Positions 13,129 through 24,469 of a stretch of DNA of 64,000 nucleotides are shown here, one piece after another. Made by a program: the position numbers and the translations under genes. Position 1 is the stretch's first letter. Each line of letters opens with the position of its first letter. Source of the DNA: Kuschelorhynchus macadamiae (Eukaryota > Arthropoda > Insecta > Coleoptera > Curculionidae); NCBI GenBank assembly GCA_030620095.1, contig JAUTXW010005188.1:1202043-1266042 (forward strand), in the 5' to 3' direction. The notes under the pieces are model-generated. The model made no database searches. It was not told where the DNA came from and saw only the letters and a program-made list of their open reading frames with translations.

Positions 13129-16100
13129 ATGCACATATCGAATTTGCAATTTTTAGCGAGCAATCTTAAGCTATTTAAATACAATTGCAACTTTTGTTTC
13201 ATAAATATAAAACGTAAACGGGTTTAAAAATGCCTAATATTTCCAAAATGAAAATCAACAAGTTTGCTATATTAGAGAGCTAAAGTATTATGCGTTCCAT
13301 TTATTAACAACCTTATTTAAATAACTTAAGATAGGAATGCCAAAAATTCTTCATTTTTTATTGATTGAATAACAAAAACAAAAACAAATCATTCTTTGTA
13401 AAAACAACAGCTTGTTTTGAAACCCTTGAAAATATGGTTATTTTGTACAAATTTGTATACAGTGTCTAAAAAAATTATTAAACATTCGCTGAAATAAAGT
13501 GCCTTTGTTTTTGCAAAAGTTGTTTAAAATAAAAAGTTATTGTCAAATATAAATTTTTCTCCTTTGACGAAATTTCCTTTGCATTTGTTTATCAACTGTA
13601 AAACCTTTTTTTTTTAATAACCAAAAGTTAGAAACCTGTATGTTATCAAACTTCCAAAAATTAGGGTTATTTAAAAAATTATACAAACAGTAAAAAAAAC
13701 AAACTTAAAAAAACAACCAATTTCAGAAATTACACCTAAGCTAACAGCCGCCGCACGCCATAGTAAGGATTGTATTGACGACTGGTGCGCTAGCCAACTG
13801 GAAAAGATTTTCATCTGGCAAGTGTAATCTGTGCCATTTTTTTTCTATTAGTGTAAAATGTATATTGGTCAATACCTTCTCTAAAAACAACTTTTCCTAA
13901 CTTATATCGTTTCGACATGGTTCCAAATACGAAGCTAGTTTACTTCTATAGTATTCTAGTAGTATATACATATACTATCAAGGTTGCATACGACTTTTTT
14001 ACTAGAAACTAACTATTCTCGGAAGCACAAGCACAGAAAATGTACGTTAATATTTTTTCAAAAAAATGTTTTGCAAAAAAGAGATAGTAAAATATTACAA
14101 AAAGAAAATAGTTATTCAATGAAAAATAAAGGTAGAAAACTAATTACTATACCACATCAAAAAAAAACAACTAGGTGTTTACCTACTTAAGTTAGTTTTT
14201 TTGAGAATAGCAGCATGGTGCTCTATAAAGTCCTATCCTTACTAGTATAGGGTCTTATAAAAAACTTGAAACAAGATTTAGTACAACAACCTTCAAAAGA
14301 AATGAAACACATTCAATTTTAGAAATTTTCGGGAACACTTTAGTATCATATGGGTAAATCATACAAACAACATTGGTCAATATGATTTTATGTAGAGCAT
14401 ACCCTGTTATAACAGCTAACCTGGATGTTATCTGCAGCAAATTCCTGGCCCAAAATAGGAACTGTATTGACTATGACCTGATTTCTTTACAAAAAAATCA
14501 TTGGGTTGAAAATGTCTCGAACATACGAAATTCCATCTTTTAACACTATCCATATTCAAAGCTCTTTACTATCCCTGTTTCCTTTTCATATCTCCAGGAA
14601 ATCTAAAAAGTTTCCCAATTTAACGCTATGTGCCGACAATGGAACTTACCTGTAGAAAGATAAACAAGCTCCAGTTTTCTGCACCTGATCACAAACAGTG
14701 CACTGTTTAGTCACTATGGCTATAAATAAAATTTAATTGTTCACAGAAGCTACAAACACTAGAAAAAAAAACGCAAAAAAACTTGAGAACAACCCTAACC
14801 GATCTACGGAACTATTATGACAGACATCAGTGACATTACCACCATGCTTTTCAATTGATTGACACCATGCATTTCAAACTGATTTAATTAGCACCAGAAG
14901 GCAATAGAATATGAAATTAATCTACAAAAGGGGATTGTATTAACAAACATATGTTTACGAGGCGGTTTGGGGGAAAATGATCACTCAGTCACGTTTTATT
15001 GTGTTGTTATATATCTTCCTGTGTACTTAATCTAAATACAGTCGATAGTATTATAAAATTATAAGCCGTCACACCTGTCATATAAAGAAGTGAATCTTCG
15101 AACCTTGAAATTATACAACATCTATGAATAACATCCGATATTCAGTCCACCTACGATTGACCTGAATTTCTAAAAGCGACTGATGATATCTAATCAAGTC
15201 TGAAAGAAAACCTAGACCAAATGTCTTCCACTATTTGCGCGAATCGAACAAGTTTTTGAACAAATTTGATTTACATACTTACTTTGTATAAGTAGATGCC
15301 AGTAGTCATTAGTATCTTGATGCTTTTAAATTATTAAATAGCATTCCGGCTTCTGTATACTGAGAAACTGGTGCAACAAAATCTCGATTAATTCGTGTAT
15401 TATAAAGAGTACAAACATTGCTGGTATAATCAAGGTTATTAACAATATATTTAACGGAATTTAGAAATGTTCCCCAATGTTGCGGCTTCTAGATCGTTGT
15501 AATATAGAGATGGAGACATACTATTGTCATGTATGTTGTTTTTGATTTGCCTGAAAGTTCATTAGTCATTTGCGATAAGGTTATTGTTTATATATGGACT
15601 GATTTATGCGCATTCTATTCATTTATTTTTTTATCTTTGCTTTTATTAAATGCTTTGGTTAATTCCGATTTGTAGTTTTTTTTTCTAGATGTGTATTCCA
15701 CGTTAATTTTTTAAGTCAATTTGAAGCCCTTAGATTGTCGAGTTTAAGTACAAAATTCGGAGAAAAGGTGTATTCTGTTTTCTTACTTAAGCTTATTTGT
15801 CCCCTAGTTACTGTTTAAGAAAACTGGTATTAAAACACCGGGTAATTATAATGAATTATAACGAAAAATTAAAATCATTAAGTAGATCGTTAATTTCATC
15901 AGTTAGTTAGTTGTGAGTTTTCTCTGTTAAGGTTTCACGTAATTACAATAGCTTTACCGAAAAATTAATATGTATAATAAAACTATAGCAATCGTGGCAA
16001 AACTAGTACAAAGGCCAATTTTTTTTACTACAAAAAATTTGAACTACCAAAATTCCTCCTAGTTTCCTTTAAAGCAAAATCAGCAGTTCTATCAGTTACA

Positions 16101-16489
16101 TCAATGTGTTTTTCTATTCTAATAATAAGTAGTAGTAGGTCTATCTTTAGTCTATATTTAATAGTTTTTAATTCGGGGAATTTTCTTTTACCATTGGAAA
16201 GTGGATACCAAAATGTAATTTGCAAAATTAAAGAATAAACTCCTTAAAATAACTATGATGCATTTAATGTTCTGCTAACAATCGAGTCTTGCACCAAATA
16301 CGATAAGTTTATAAGATAACACATTCCACAATGGTCAGTTGGTCGGCGCTAGAAGAATTGACAAACAGATACAGACAGATATGACAGATTGTAACAAAAT
16401 AAAGATAATTAAATTAACCCTTCTCAATTAGTAAGCGATCACGCACTTAAAGTATTTACTATTCTCATATATTTTTCTGCCTTTCAGTC
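13129..16489. other. Non-coding AT-rich stretch
   Basis: No gene was supported. The open frames here lack recognisable domains and splice context. Confidence 0.4.
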
Positions 16490-17290
16490 CTCTGCAGTTT
16501 ACTCCTAATCATAGAGCTGTCACAACTTTTTTCATTCTTCACGATTTTGGGCCCTATGAGAGTATTGTTTTCCAGCAACTTTACGGACGTCGTCAACCCA
16601 CCTTATCCCAGGCCTGCCTCTGTTGTTTCACGTGGTGTTCAATGCATGATTTGTACTACCCATGTTTCTTATTGTACGTAGCTACTTGTTGTATACACAG
16701 GTTTGGTCAACAGAAGTCATCTGAACTCATAATTTTTGTTAAGACTCAGTTGGAGGATGTATTTAATTTCGCATGCATTAACTTTAGTGCGTCTGTTCTA
16801 TTGAAGACTATTATCATAATGACCCTTTTCTCGCAAATAAGTCTTTTGGAAACAGAAACAAGACCTGTAGTACGAAGGTATTGTTGCGTTTTGGTAGATG
16901 TTTTTATAGTTTCAGAGGACCGGCGGATTTTAAAATGTCCCTTGGCTCAATGGAGGCGAACGCCTTATAGTAATCTACAGAGACGAAAGATGTCAACACA
17001 TTAAAGTTGGTAGTTGTCTTCATTATTGTTCTGTCAATAATGGTTTGTATTAAAGCCCTTTTTGAAGTAATTTGGCAACAACCCAACTTACTTGTTAGAC
17101 GGTTGGTAACTATATTTTTGAAGAGTTTATAAAGGAATGACAAAAAAATCACCAGTCTTTTGCATATATTTCTGGCCCTCGTTTTTTGTAAAACAATATC
17201 ACCTCAGCATTGTTCCAGCCTTTTGGTACTCTGTATTCTAATAAACATACTTTTAACAGTATCTGCAGCGATTTTTTATAATATTCCTTT
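16490..17290 (-). pseudogene. LINE (non-LTR) reverse transcriptase relic
   Basis: Read on the minus strand, 17290-16904 gives the first fingers of a non-LTR reverse transcriptase: PKGWNNAEVILFYKK, then FLSFLYKLFKNIVTNRLTSK, then a VDYYKAFASIE motif. The last corresponds to the FVDYxKAFDxxE block with its catalytic aspartate at the D of VDYYKAF. At 16625-16510 the C-terminal tail of the same kind of ORF2 protein is present (GRPGIRWVDDVRKVAGK, AQNREEWKKL). The region between holds no readable RT sequence. The palm YxDD box is missing, and stops and frame changes occur throughout. The order of the two pieces fits one minus-strand insertion with an internal deletion or rearrangement. It is inactive. 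Confidence 0.8.
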
Positions 17291-17880
17291 TGAATTTCAG
17301 GTTTTCATTTAATTCAAGGTTTCTCTTGTCACTGCTGTGGTTATTTTTACGATCTCCTCTGATCCTACATTTATCTAATTTCTTTTTCACAATCAAAATT
17401 GAAATAAATTGTCCTACACGGCAAAAACCGTTCTGAACTCAATAAACCAAAAAATTAAACAATATTTTCTGACATTTATGTTGTTAATTGAAAAGATCTT
17501 TATAAGATAATAATTCCATAAACTTGTATTGCCATATTGTTATAAAAATTGTTGACTGAACAGATTACCAATGTAATAGTTACACAATGCATATTTTTTC
17601 ATATAATTGTTGTAATGATTGTAATAGAATGTTTTGAGACAATTTTTTTCAAATTTCTGTATTGAAAGACGTGCAGAAAGTATATTTTTCCCACGCTCTT
17701 GGAAATTGGTATTAATTTGCAAAAATATATTACTCATTGAGTTAGAATGTGTTTTTTCCCTATTATGTCTAGTTGAAAAGTTTTGAGTTTTAGGCATCAA
17801 TGCTCATTTTGACCACCTAAACAATATAATTAAAAAAAAACTGTCGATGGCAAATTCTTTACCCATTAAATACTTTAAAA
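17291..17880. other. Non-coding stretch
   Basis: Nothing was recognised apart from chance frames. Confidence 0.4.
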
Positions 17881-18815
17881 CCCGGTACTCACTGTTCGTT
17901 CATTTGTACATCCATTGATTCGTCTAAATAGGTTTTGATTTCGGCGAACCATTCATCCGCATCAAATTTTTTGATTTGTTTATTGTCAAACATTGAAATA
18001 TATAAAATCCATGCGAACGAATTAAATAAAAATTGAATGAATAGTGTGGATGAAATATTCGTCCATTCGTTCATTCATGTGAAATCGCGAATGGTTCATT
18101 CGTATGAATTGACGAATCGAATTGAACCGGGGGGCTTAAAGCCCGCTTTTCACTCCCTATTCACTATTCGTTGATTTGTCCATTCGTGCATTCGCCCGCA
18201 TAGTTTAAGGCCGTTACTCACTATTTGCTTCGATTCGTTCATTCGATTCATCCATTCGTATGAATGAACGCATTAGCGAATCAATGAAACGATCAATATT
18301 TCATCCACACTATTCATCAGTTTTTATTTAATTCGCTCGCCTGGATTTCATGCGTTTCAAGGTTTGAAAATATACCAAAAACAAAAGATTTGATTCGAAT
18401 GAATAGTTCGCCGAGGTCGAAGTCTACTTGGTTATTCGCCTAAAAGACGGAATCGCCGAGTAATAAAACTTACTGATCAATTGGACCCTCCACACTTTGC
18501 AGACGAATGAACGAATGTAGAAATCGACGAATACTGAGTAGGGGGCTTCAGAGGGACCGCTTCATCCGTTCGATACATCACGCGGCGACTCTTTCTGTTG
18601 AGTGGATAATCAACTTGACCTCGGTGAACCATTCGTCTGAATCAAATCTTTTGTTTTTTGTGTATTTTCAAACACTGAAACGCGTGAAATATATGCGAAA
18701 GTATTAAATAAAAATTAATGAATAGTGTGGATGAAATATTCGTCCTTTCATTAATTCGCCCATTGCTTCATTCATATCAATGGACGAATCGAACCGAATA
18801 GTGAATAGGGGGATT
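17881..18815. repeat. Nested cluster of MITE-like inverted repeats (ATTCGTTCATTCG family)
   Basis: Several copies in both orientations share CTATTCACTATTCG at their ends and CATTCGTATGAATGAACG internally, with a conserved core TTTCATCCACACTATTCA. Outer ends at 17881 and about 18812 are inverted relative to each other (TACTCACTGTTCGTTC against GAATAGTGAATAGGGGG). Intervening GGGGGGCTTAAAGCCCGC marks an internal junction between copies. No coding capacity. The cluster sits just upstream of the kinase exon. Confidence 0.7.
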
Positions 18816-18958
18816 TAGTCATAGCTTCAGTTAAGTTTCGAGAAATCTGACCTACTGGCATGAGAGGACGTCTTTTGAAATTTTGTGTTATTTAGAATTC
18901 TATAGCTTTTGTTTCGTACTTGTCGCCTTTAACGTTGCCTCTTCAATTTCAATTTTAG

Positions 18959-19132
18959 GTTCTCTTAGCAGAGCTTAAAGGAACTGAATATTACTATGCT
19001 ATCAAGTGTCTCAAGAAAGATGTAGTTTTAGAGGATGACGACGTCGAATGTACGCTTATAGAAAGAAAAGTACTGGCTCTTGGTACGAAGCATCCTTATT
19101 TATGTCACTTATTGTGTACGTTTCAGACTGAG
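18959..19132 (+). CDS. Internal exon of novel-type protein kinase C (delta/theta-like), small kinase lobe
   Basis: The exon is bounded by an acceptor (CAATTTTAG ending at 18958) and a strong donor (GAG|GTAAGT at 19133). It is exactly 58 codons in phase 0. It encodes the end of the glycine-rich-loop strand (VLLAELKGTE), the ATP-anchoring lysine in YYYAIKCLKK, and the aC helix with its conserved glutamate in CTLIERKVLAL. The beta-4 region GTKHPYLCHLLCTFQTE follows. The DDDVECT run is typical of PKC catalytic domains, where the kinase phosphorylates Ser/Thr on targets after diacylglycerol activation. Neighbouring exons (glycine loop GxGxFG upstream, HRD and DFG exons downstream) are not seen in the window. 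The flanks are therefore probably very long, transposon-filled introns. Codon use and lack of damage suggest a live gene, though a retained duplicate cannot be excluded. Confidence 0.92.
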
Positions 19133-20564
19133 GTAAGTTGCTTTATTATTTTATAATAATTAATCCAAACATTGCCTACCTTTTACTAATATTTTAGTTT
19201 TTATTTTCACCATGAGTTCTTGTATTTTAAGGTGGACATCTATGATTTATATTTATTTCTCAATTAAAAAAATGACAAAAAGCTCGCTTACGACAACCTA
19301 GGAAAAGGGGCGAGGGGGGGGGCAAAGGGGGGGGGTCAAGGCGGTGCTATCTAAATGTTATACATTCTTAGTCAAAATGTTTTCAGTACAGCTTAAATAA
19401 TTTCGTTTCTAGGTTAAATAGTTTCCGAACAATAATGCATTAAATTAAAACTAAATAGATTAACTCATGCCTACAAAATTGCAATATATATTTATCCTAA
19501 AAGTTCTTGTATTGAAAATCACTACAGGCATCAACTTAAAATCTGTAGACCTTTTAGGTAAAGTATGGGTCAATATCAATGACATTTAAATAAAAATAGA
19601 CCCCGCTGTTTACGTTCCCCAAGAACCCATAATTGCCGTTCGAGATAGCGTGTTTGCCAAACTGTTACTGTGACCAGATTATGTGATAACATCATTTGAA
19701 GTATTACCTAAATAAACAAGCTATAGTTTAGAATGGCAATAAAATGTGTAACAAAGAAAGCGATAATGTATTTTTCGTTTCAAACAAATTAAAAGCCGAG
19801 AATTAAAAATTATATCAACAAGGACGCCCCTCAATAAAAAAAATAATAAGTACTCCTTGATATCGATGCTCGGATTTTGCTAAAATCCGGACTCAATTTT
19901 GTTATAGAATTGTAGAGTTTCGGTTAAAATGTACTTACGAATGAAATTTTTTTTAATTTTTGAGATAAAGAAAATAAAACCAGCATTTTTGATGAAATTT
20001 TGTGTTAAATTAGAAAAACCTACATGTGATTCATATCAGCTAATTATTTATTACAATCTTAATTTTATAAAATGTAGAATAAGTTTGCATGTATAAATAA
20101 AAAAGGAAATGAGAAAATAAAAAGCTTAATCTGAACATTAAGAATTTGTTCCCTTATATTATTATTTGTGTGCGTAACGCAATCTGACTAATTTTCGGAG
20201 GAAACATTTTGTAATCATTATAATCATTGTACCCAAATCAGTAGTATCGCATTGAAAATGCAGTGGCAGGTTGGGAATCTTAAAACTTGGGGTCCCATAT
20301 TATTACTTATTTCATCTACGAAATATCGTAAATTGGCTTTGTATTGTTTTACTAGTTGCAGCAATTATGGTTTGAGGGCATTATCCGGAAATTTTAGATT
20401 TTGCTTGGTAACCAAGAAATGATATCAGCTTTTCTCATTGAATTGTTTGGCGTATCTTCGCTGAGCCGTAAATGGTATTTGCTTGTCCATAACAATAAGA
20501 GATGGTTTTTTGAGGCGAGGGAAAACCTGCTCTTCCAACCATTTTTCAAACAATTCGTAGATAA
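19133..20564 (+). other. Intron sequence with a G-rich tract
   Basis: This follows the kinase exon donor. At 19307-19339 the plus strand has runs of 4, 9 and 9 guanines separated by CGA and CAAA, which could form a G-quadruplex. Otherwise it is AT-rich with no gene. Confidence 0.6.
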
Positions 20565-20611
20565 ATCAAAATACAAGAGTTCTAACCACACTACAACACA
20601 ACTTGTTATGT

Positions 20612-20654
20612 TCTGGACGCGCGTTTCGCTAACCAAGTTAGCTTCATCAGCAGA
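20612..20654 (-). ncRNA. Putative hammerhead ribozyme, minus strand
   Basis: On the minus strand the order is stem I TCTG, catalytic CTGATGA (20650-20644), stem II AGCTAAC/GTTAGC, GAAAC (20627-20623), a palindromic GCGCG as minimal stem III, then GTC as the cleavage triplet (20618-20616). CAGA closes stem I. Every invariant core base of a type I hammerhead is present. Such short, self-complementary stem III versions are reported from Penelope-like elements, where two RNA copies pair. Self-cleavage is predicted, not shown. Confidence 0.7.
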
Positions 20655-20698
20655 TGATGTAAACTGATAGATAGATATATAAACTCTAGTTTATATCA

Positions 20699-20741
20699 TC
20701 TGCTGACGATGCTAACTTGGTTAGCGAAACGCGCGTCCAGA
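20699..20741 (+). ncRNA. Putative hammerhead ribozyme, plus strand
   Basis: This is the mirror copy of the minus-strand motif: TCTG (20699-20702), CTGACGA (20703-20709), stem II GCTAAC/GTTAGC, GAAAC (20726-20730), GCGCGTC with predicted cleavage after C20737, then CAGA (20738-20741). The core CUGACGA still fits the CUGANGA consensus. Confidence 0.7.
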
Positions 20742-20788
20742 ACGTAACAAGTTGTGTTGTAGTGTGGGTAGAACTCTTGTATTTTGAT

Positions 20789-21396
20789 CTACCTTCCGCC
20801 ACAGGTTCCAGTGTTAGGAGTTGTAGATAAGATTAGGTCTGCCCGATCTATAAATTCATCTTTCCTGCCAGAGTGTAAAACTACAATATATCTTTTGCCG
20901 TTGTTTCTACTTCTACTATCGCTGTCATTTTGAAATATCAGCGTTTCGTCGATAAAAATTACATTCAACGGTTTTTCTGAGAGCAAATTTTCGGTATATC
21001 GTCTTTATCGATTTTTCCATAATGTTGTATCTACCATTGTCGCTTATAAATCCCAAATATTTTAACAAATTATCTAAACTGGCATTGCTTAGGCCAATTA
21101 TTTGTTTGGCAGGCAATTTCTCTTTTAACTTTTGTAGTGTGACATAGTTGCGCATGTCAATAATGTCGTAAACAACGTTTCTTATTTCGTTTTCCTTGCC
21201 TCAGTTTAATCTTTGGAACACGCTTCTCTCTATTTATCTAAATACAAATTTGATTTAATATTTATTTCTAAATAAATTTTAAACCACTTACCTTGGGAGA
21301 GCTTCCTGCGATAGATTTCCTTCGAATTTTGGCTACAGTTTTCTCACTAACCTTACAGGCGTCCACAGTGTATTTTAAAACTGATATTGGCTGCAT
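20789..21396 (-). pseudogene. Tc1/mariner (IS630)-like transposase relic with an intron
   Basis: An ATG at 21396 opens a 35-codon exon with an HTH-like segment (KVSEKTVAKIRRK). It ends exactly on a codon at a consensus donor (CCCAAG|GTAAGT). A 54-nt intron (21238-21291) ends in TTTGTATTTAG. The downstream part has a second HTH-like block (LSNASLDNLLKYLGF) and the start of the DDE catalytic core (VIFIDETLIF). That gives the first catalytic aspartate, followed by YIVVLHSGRKDEF. At least two frameshifts lie in the second part (near 21200 and 20990). The frame stops at 20789, where the palindrome begins, so the last two catalytic acids are missing. It is inactive. A spliced transposase, or domestication followed by decay, is possible. 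Confidence 0.65.
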
Positions 21397-21906
21397 GCTA
21401 TTTTATTTTTGGTTCTGAAAATACTCTAAAACGTTTAAAATAATCCTCCGATTCTGAATCATCATCTCACAAAATATTTCATTAAATCACGGTAATCTCA
21501 ATGAAAGTCGAATGCCGAACAAATCAAAGCCCAAAATATAGGTACTCAATCAGGCCCTACCTGAAATTTCAAAGATAATAAATCTTGGCTATAATAAAAA
21601 GTTCTTGGTCTTTTAAATCTTTTCGAAATTTAAATCCTTTGTATTAATTATTTTGTTATTTCAAGAAATAACCCACAGTATAATAGGCAACGTCGGCTCT
21701 AGCTGGTGATTAAATACTACGCATTTTATTTGGAATAATTCATAATTTCCAAGTTGTGTGCGGTGTTGTAGTTGTTTGGAGAAATGCTTTTCAGAAATCC
21801 AAGCGTTTATTTATATATTTGTATCGGTAAATACTCTCTTTTCAAATATTTTAATAGAATGCCATGTTCTTTCACCAAATTTAATTCGTATCAAGCAGTT
21901 TCTACC
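21397..21906. other. Non-coding flank
   Basis: Nothing was recognised between the Tc1-like relic and the hAT target site. Confidence 0.4.
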
Positions 21907-21914
21907 AGTGCCAC
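21907..21914 (+). repeat. Left 8-bp target-site duplication of the hAT element
   Basis: AGTGCCAC, identical to 24462-24469. An 8-bp duplication is the hallmark of hAT insertion. Confidence 0.9.
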
Positions 21915-24461
21915 CAGGGGCGTGGGGTGAAATTTTAAGAAAGGAAAGCAATTTTTAGAAACTTACCAATTTTAATGTAATTCGATTCTTCTAAAGTTTT
22001 TTGCAAATTCGTCAATGACGTCATCATAAAAACGTCGATGCTCCGACATATTTTGGAGAAGTTTATTTTCAATGGACAACAGCGATGTATGTGAAAGTCT
22101 CTCCCGCCCCGTTGAATTTCTCACGAAAATTTTTTTTACGTTTAAGTGTTGAAAAATTGCGTTCTACTGATGAACTTGTGGCAGGTATTGTCAATACTAA
22201 TTCACACAATTTCGACACTTCGGTGTAGGCATCTTCCAGCTCCATGTCTTTTAAAAATTGCATTAGTTCCTTAGCGTTATTTCTTGCGCTAATGTCACCA
22301 GTTTCGTAAATCACTTTTAGTTTAGATCGCAGTAACACTCGGTCAGATTTAAACGCATCTTCTGGAAAAGTTTTTCCTTTAAATGCATCAAAATTGCAGA
22401 GCTCGAGGAATTTAAAATCATTTAAACCGTTAAATCTATAGTTTATTTGTTGCTGAATTTGATCGATTATTTCATAAAAGAGGCGTCTGTATGATGTTTG
22501 AACATCTCCCATCTTGTCTGTTCGAAAACGCTTGGCATGTGGCTCTACATTTAACGTCATCATTTTCTCCCAAAATAGGTCAAAGTCATCTCTTTTTTGG
22601 CTGAACATGGACTTAAAATCATCCACTTTTTTTAGGCAAAAAGCAATATCATTTGTTTTAGTTTGTAATATATTAAAAACATTGTCCGAGAATGGAAATA
22701 TTTCTGAAAATATGTTCAACAAATAATTAAAATTAAAATCTCGTTTCAAACAGTCCAAAAACCCCCTCGAACTATTTATTGCTTCTGAGTCCCATGTTTC
22801 ATTATTTTCTATTATATTCTCAAATAGTTCAATCAATGATTCAGGATTTTCAGATACTGTTAACACAAGTCTTCCATTATAGTTCCACCTAGTAGGAGCT
22901 ACTTTGGGCAATCGTTTGTGAACAATGGAGTCCAAAGCTTGTTGACTTGGAAAAAAAAAGCAGCCATGCCACTTAAAGTAACGAAAAATACTTTACACTC
23001 TTTAATGTGATTGATGAACTGGGATAAAACTAAATTTAATTTATGAGCAAAACAATGGACAAACACAGCACTTGGGAAAGTTTCTCGAACTTTAGCTTGC
23101 AGACCCCCTAATTGACCTTCCATCACTGCAGCTCCATTATAACTTTGAGCAACTAATTTTTTCTCTCCATTAATTTCTTTAGTAACGTTATAAACTACGT
23201 AACGTTATAACATGTGCTGTACGATTTTCGGACACATTCTTAAAACCTAAAAATCGATTTTTAGAATAATGGTTGCAACAGCGGAAATTAAATCATTCTG
23301 GATTCGATTCGACGTTCCGCGAAAAACGCTAGACTCTTCTAAATGATTTTTTAGGCAATCAACATATTTAGCCATTAAACTAAGTAAATCTTGAAAATTT
23401 CCTCTATTTGAAGAAACCCTTGTTTCGCCATGACCTCTAAATCCCAATTCGTGCTATCCGAGAAAACAAACAACATCGATAAGTCGTCTTAATATTTACC
23501 TATTTTTATCGACTAGTTCATTGTGTTGGCGGTGACTAATTTCCAACTGCTTATTAAGGGTGTGTTCTATTTTGGTTTTGCCGGAAACTTTTTCTTTTAT
23601 GACGGCCTGCAAATGCGCTTTGGACATAATGTGTCTTTTTACAGCTTTATGGAAATTGTTTAAATCGGAAAAACCAGTTTTATTCCAGAGACCTTTTTCA
23701 TTTTCAAAAAGTAAACACGGCCAACATAATAATTTACTTATATTTTCACACCCTGTTAGCCATTTAAATTGTTCGTATAGTTTTTCCGGATAAAAATGTC
23801 TAATACAGTTTTTCATTTTTGTGGTCAAATTTTTCATAGGTGGTTTTGCCCTTCCTTTGGAAATTATTTCAAGCTTATCAGCGAAGTTTAATGTTGAAAA
23901 TCCCTTTATTATTAAGTATTAAGACACACACTACACATTCACACACACTCTTCTTACTAAACTCTCCAACATTTTCAACGTTATTACCGACAGCCGAAGT
24001 TGACGGTATTGCATATCCACGTCCGTATTATTGTCTTCCATATCGCACCATGCACGACGCGATGTATGTATCACACAACACACAGATAGCCGTTCAAACA
24101 AAGAACCTACTCCAACGATAGCTTCCGCCCCCACTTAAAGCACGCAACTGAAATGCAAAATTTGCAAACAGCCGGTGGAAAGTTCAATAGCCTCTGGCTC
24201 GATTCACAGGAAATCAAGCATACAGGACTTGGCTGCAGAGAAGCTAGCGGCCCGCATAGGTTCTATTCCATTTACTATTGTCGTTCGGTCGGAGTCAAGG
24301 CCGCATATATTATGGGCTTGATAATTAAGATAATATCTTAGCATTTTTAATATAGACTAAATTAATGGTTTCCTATTTCAAAAATTGCATTTTAGAAGAT
24401 GTTTTGTAATTTTTTTTGGGGAAGCTCTGCTTCCCTTGCTTCCATGGGCTGCACGCCCCTG
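21915..24461 (-). mobile_element. hAT DNA transposon, complete ends, decayed transposase
   Basis: CAGGGGCGTG at 21915-21924 is matched by CACGCCCCTG at 24452-24461, giving 10-bp perfect terminal inverted repeats flanked by an 8-bp direct repeat. The 2547-bp body carries a minus-strand transposase gene of the ZMYM1-like/DUF4371 type. The insertion is into the R1 repeat family on its right side. The ends look intact, but the transposase is split over several frames, so it is non-autonomous now. Confidence 0.92.
22069..23905 (-). pseudogene. hAT transposase (TTF zinc finger, DUF4371, hAT dimerisation), broken
   Basis: The gene reads right to left. A GRAKPP motif just before 23837 and the 23837-23496 frame form the TTF-type zinc-finger region (WLTGCENISKLLCWPCLLF, FHKAVKRHIMSKAH). 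The 23447-23247 frame (GFRGHGE, GNFQDLLSLM) and 23126-22899 frame (AQSYNG-like context, VHCFAHKLNLVLS) are pieces of the RNase H-like catalytic domain. The 22935-22069 frame covers the insertion domain and the hAT C-terminal dimerisation region (CELVLTIPATSSSVERNFS). At least three frameshifts or small deletions separate these pieces, near 23480, 23190 and 22930. The domain order and GHGE and SSVERNFS motifs identify the family. No active product can be made from it as it stands. Confidence 0.88.
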
Positions 24462-24469
24462 AGTGCCAC
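24462..24469 (+). repeat. Right 8-bp target-site duplication of the hAT element
   Basis: AGTGCCAC, exact match to 21907-21914. Confidence 0.9.

Larger units (their letters stand above)
20565..20788. repeat. Near-perfect ~101-bp palindrome, Penelope-like terminal sequence
   Basis: Left arm 20565-20665 and right arm 20688-20788 are reverse complements with only a few mismatches and a 22-nt spacer. Each arm contains GCGAAACGCGCGTCCAGAAC or its complement. Head-to-head arrangement of terminal repeats with embedded hammerhead motifs is known for Penelope-like retroelements. No reverse transcriptase of that group is present, so the assignment is by inference. The two hammerhead cores are listed separately. 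Confidence 0.75.

Noticed and set aside
15178..15215. CTGATGA followed by GAAA at 15180-15210
   Set aside because: The bases between do not pair as stem II and no cleavage triplet follows.
16642..17004. Plus-strand 120-codon open frame
   Set aside because: It is antisense to the LINE reverse-transcriptase relic on the minus strand.
20394..20667. Two overlapping open frames of 80 and 88 codons
   Set aside because: They run into the Penelope-like palindrome, are antisense to each other and match no domain.
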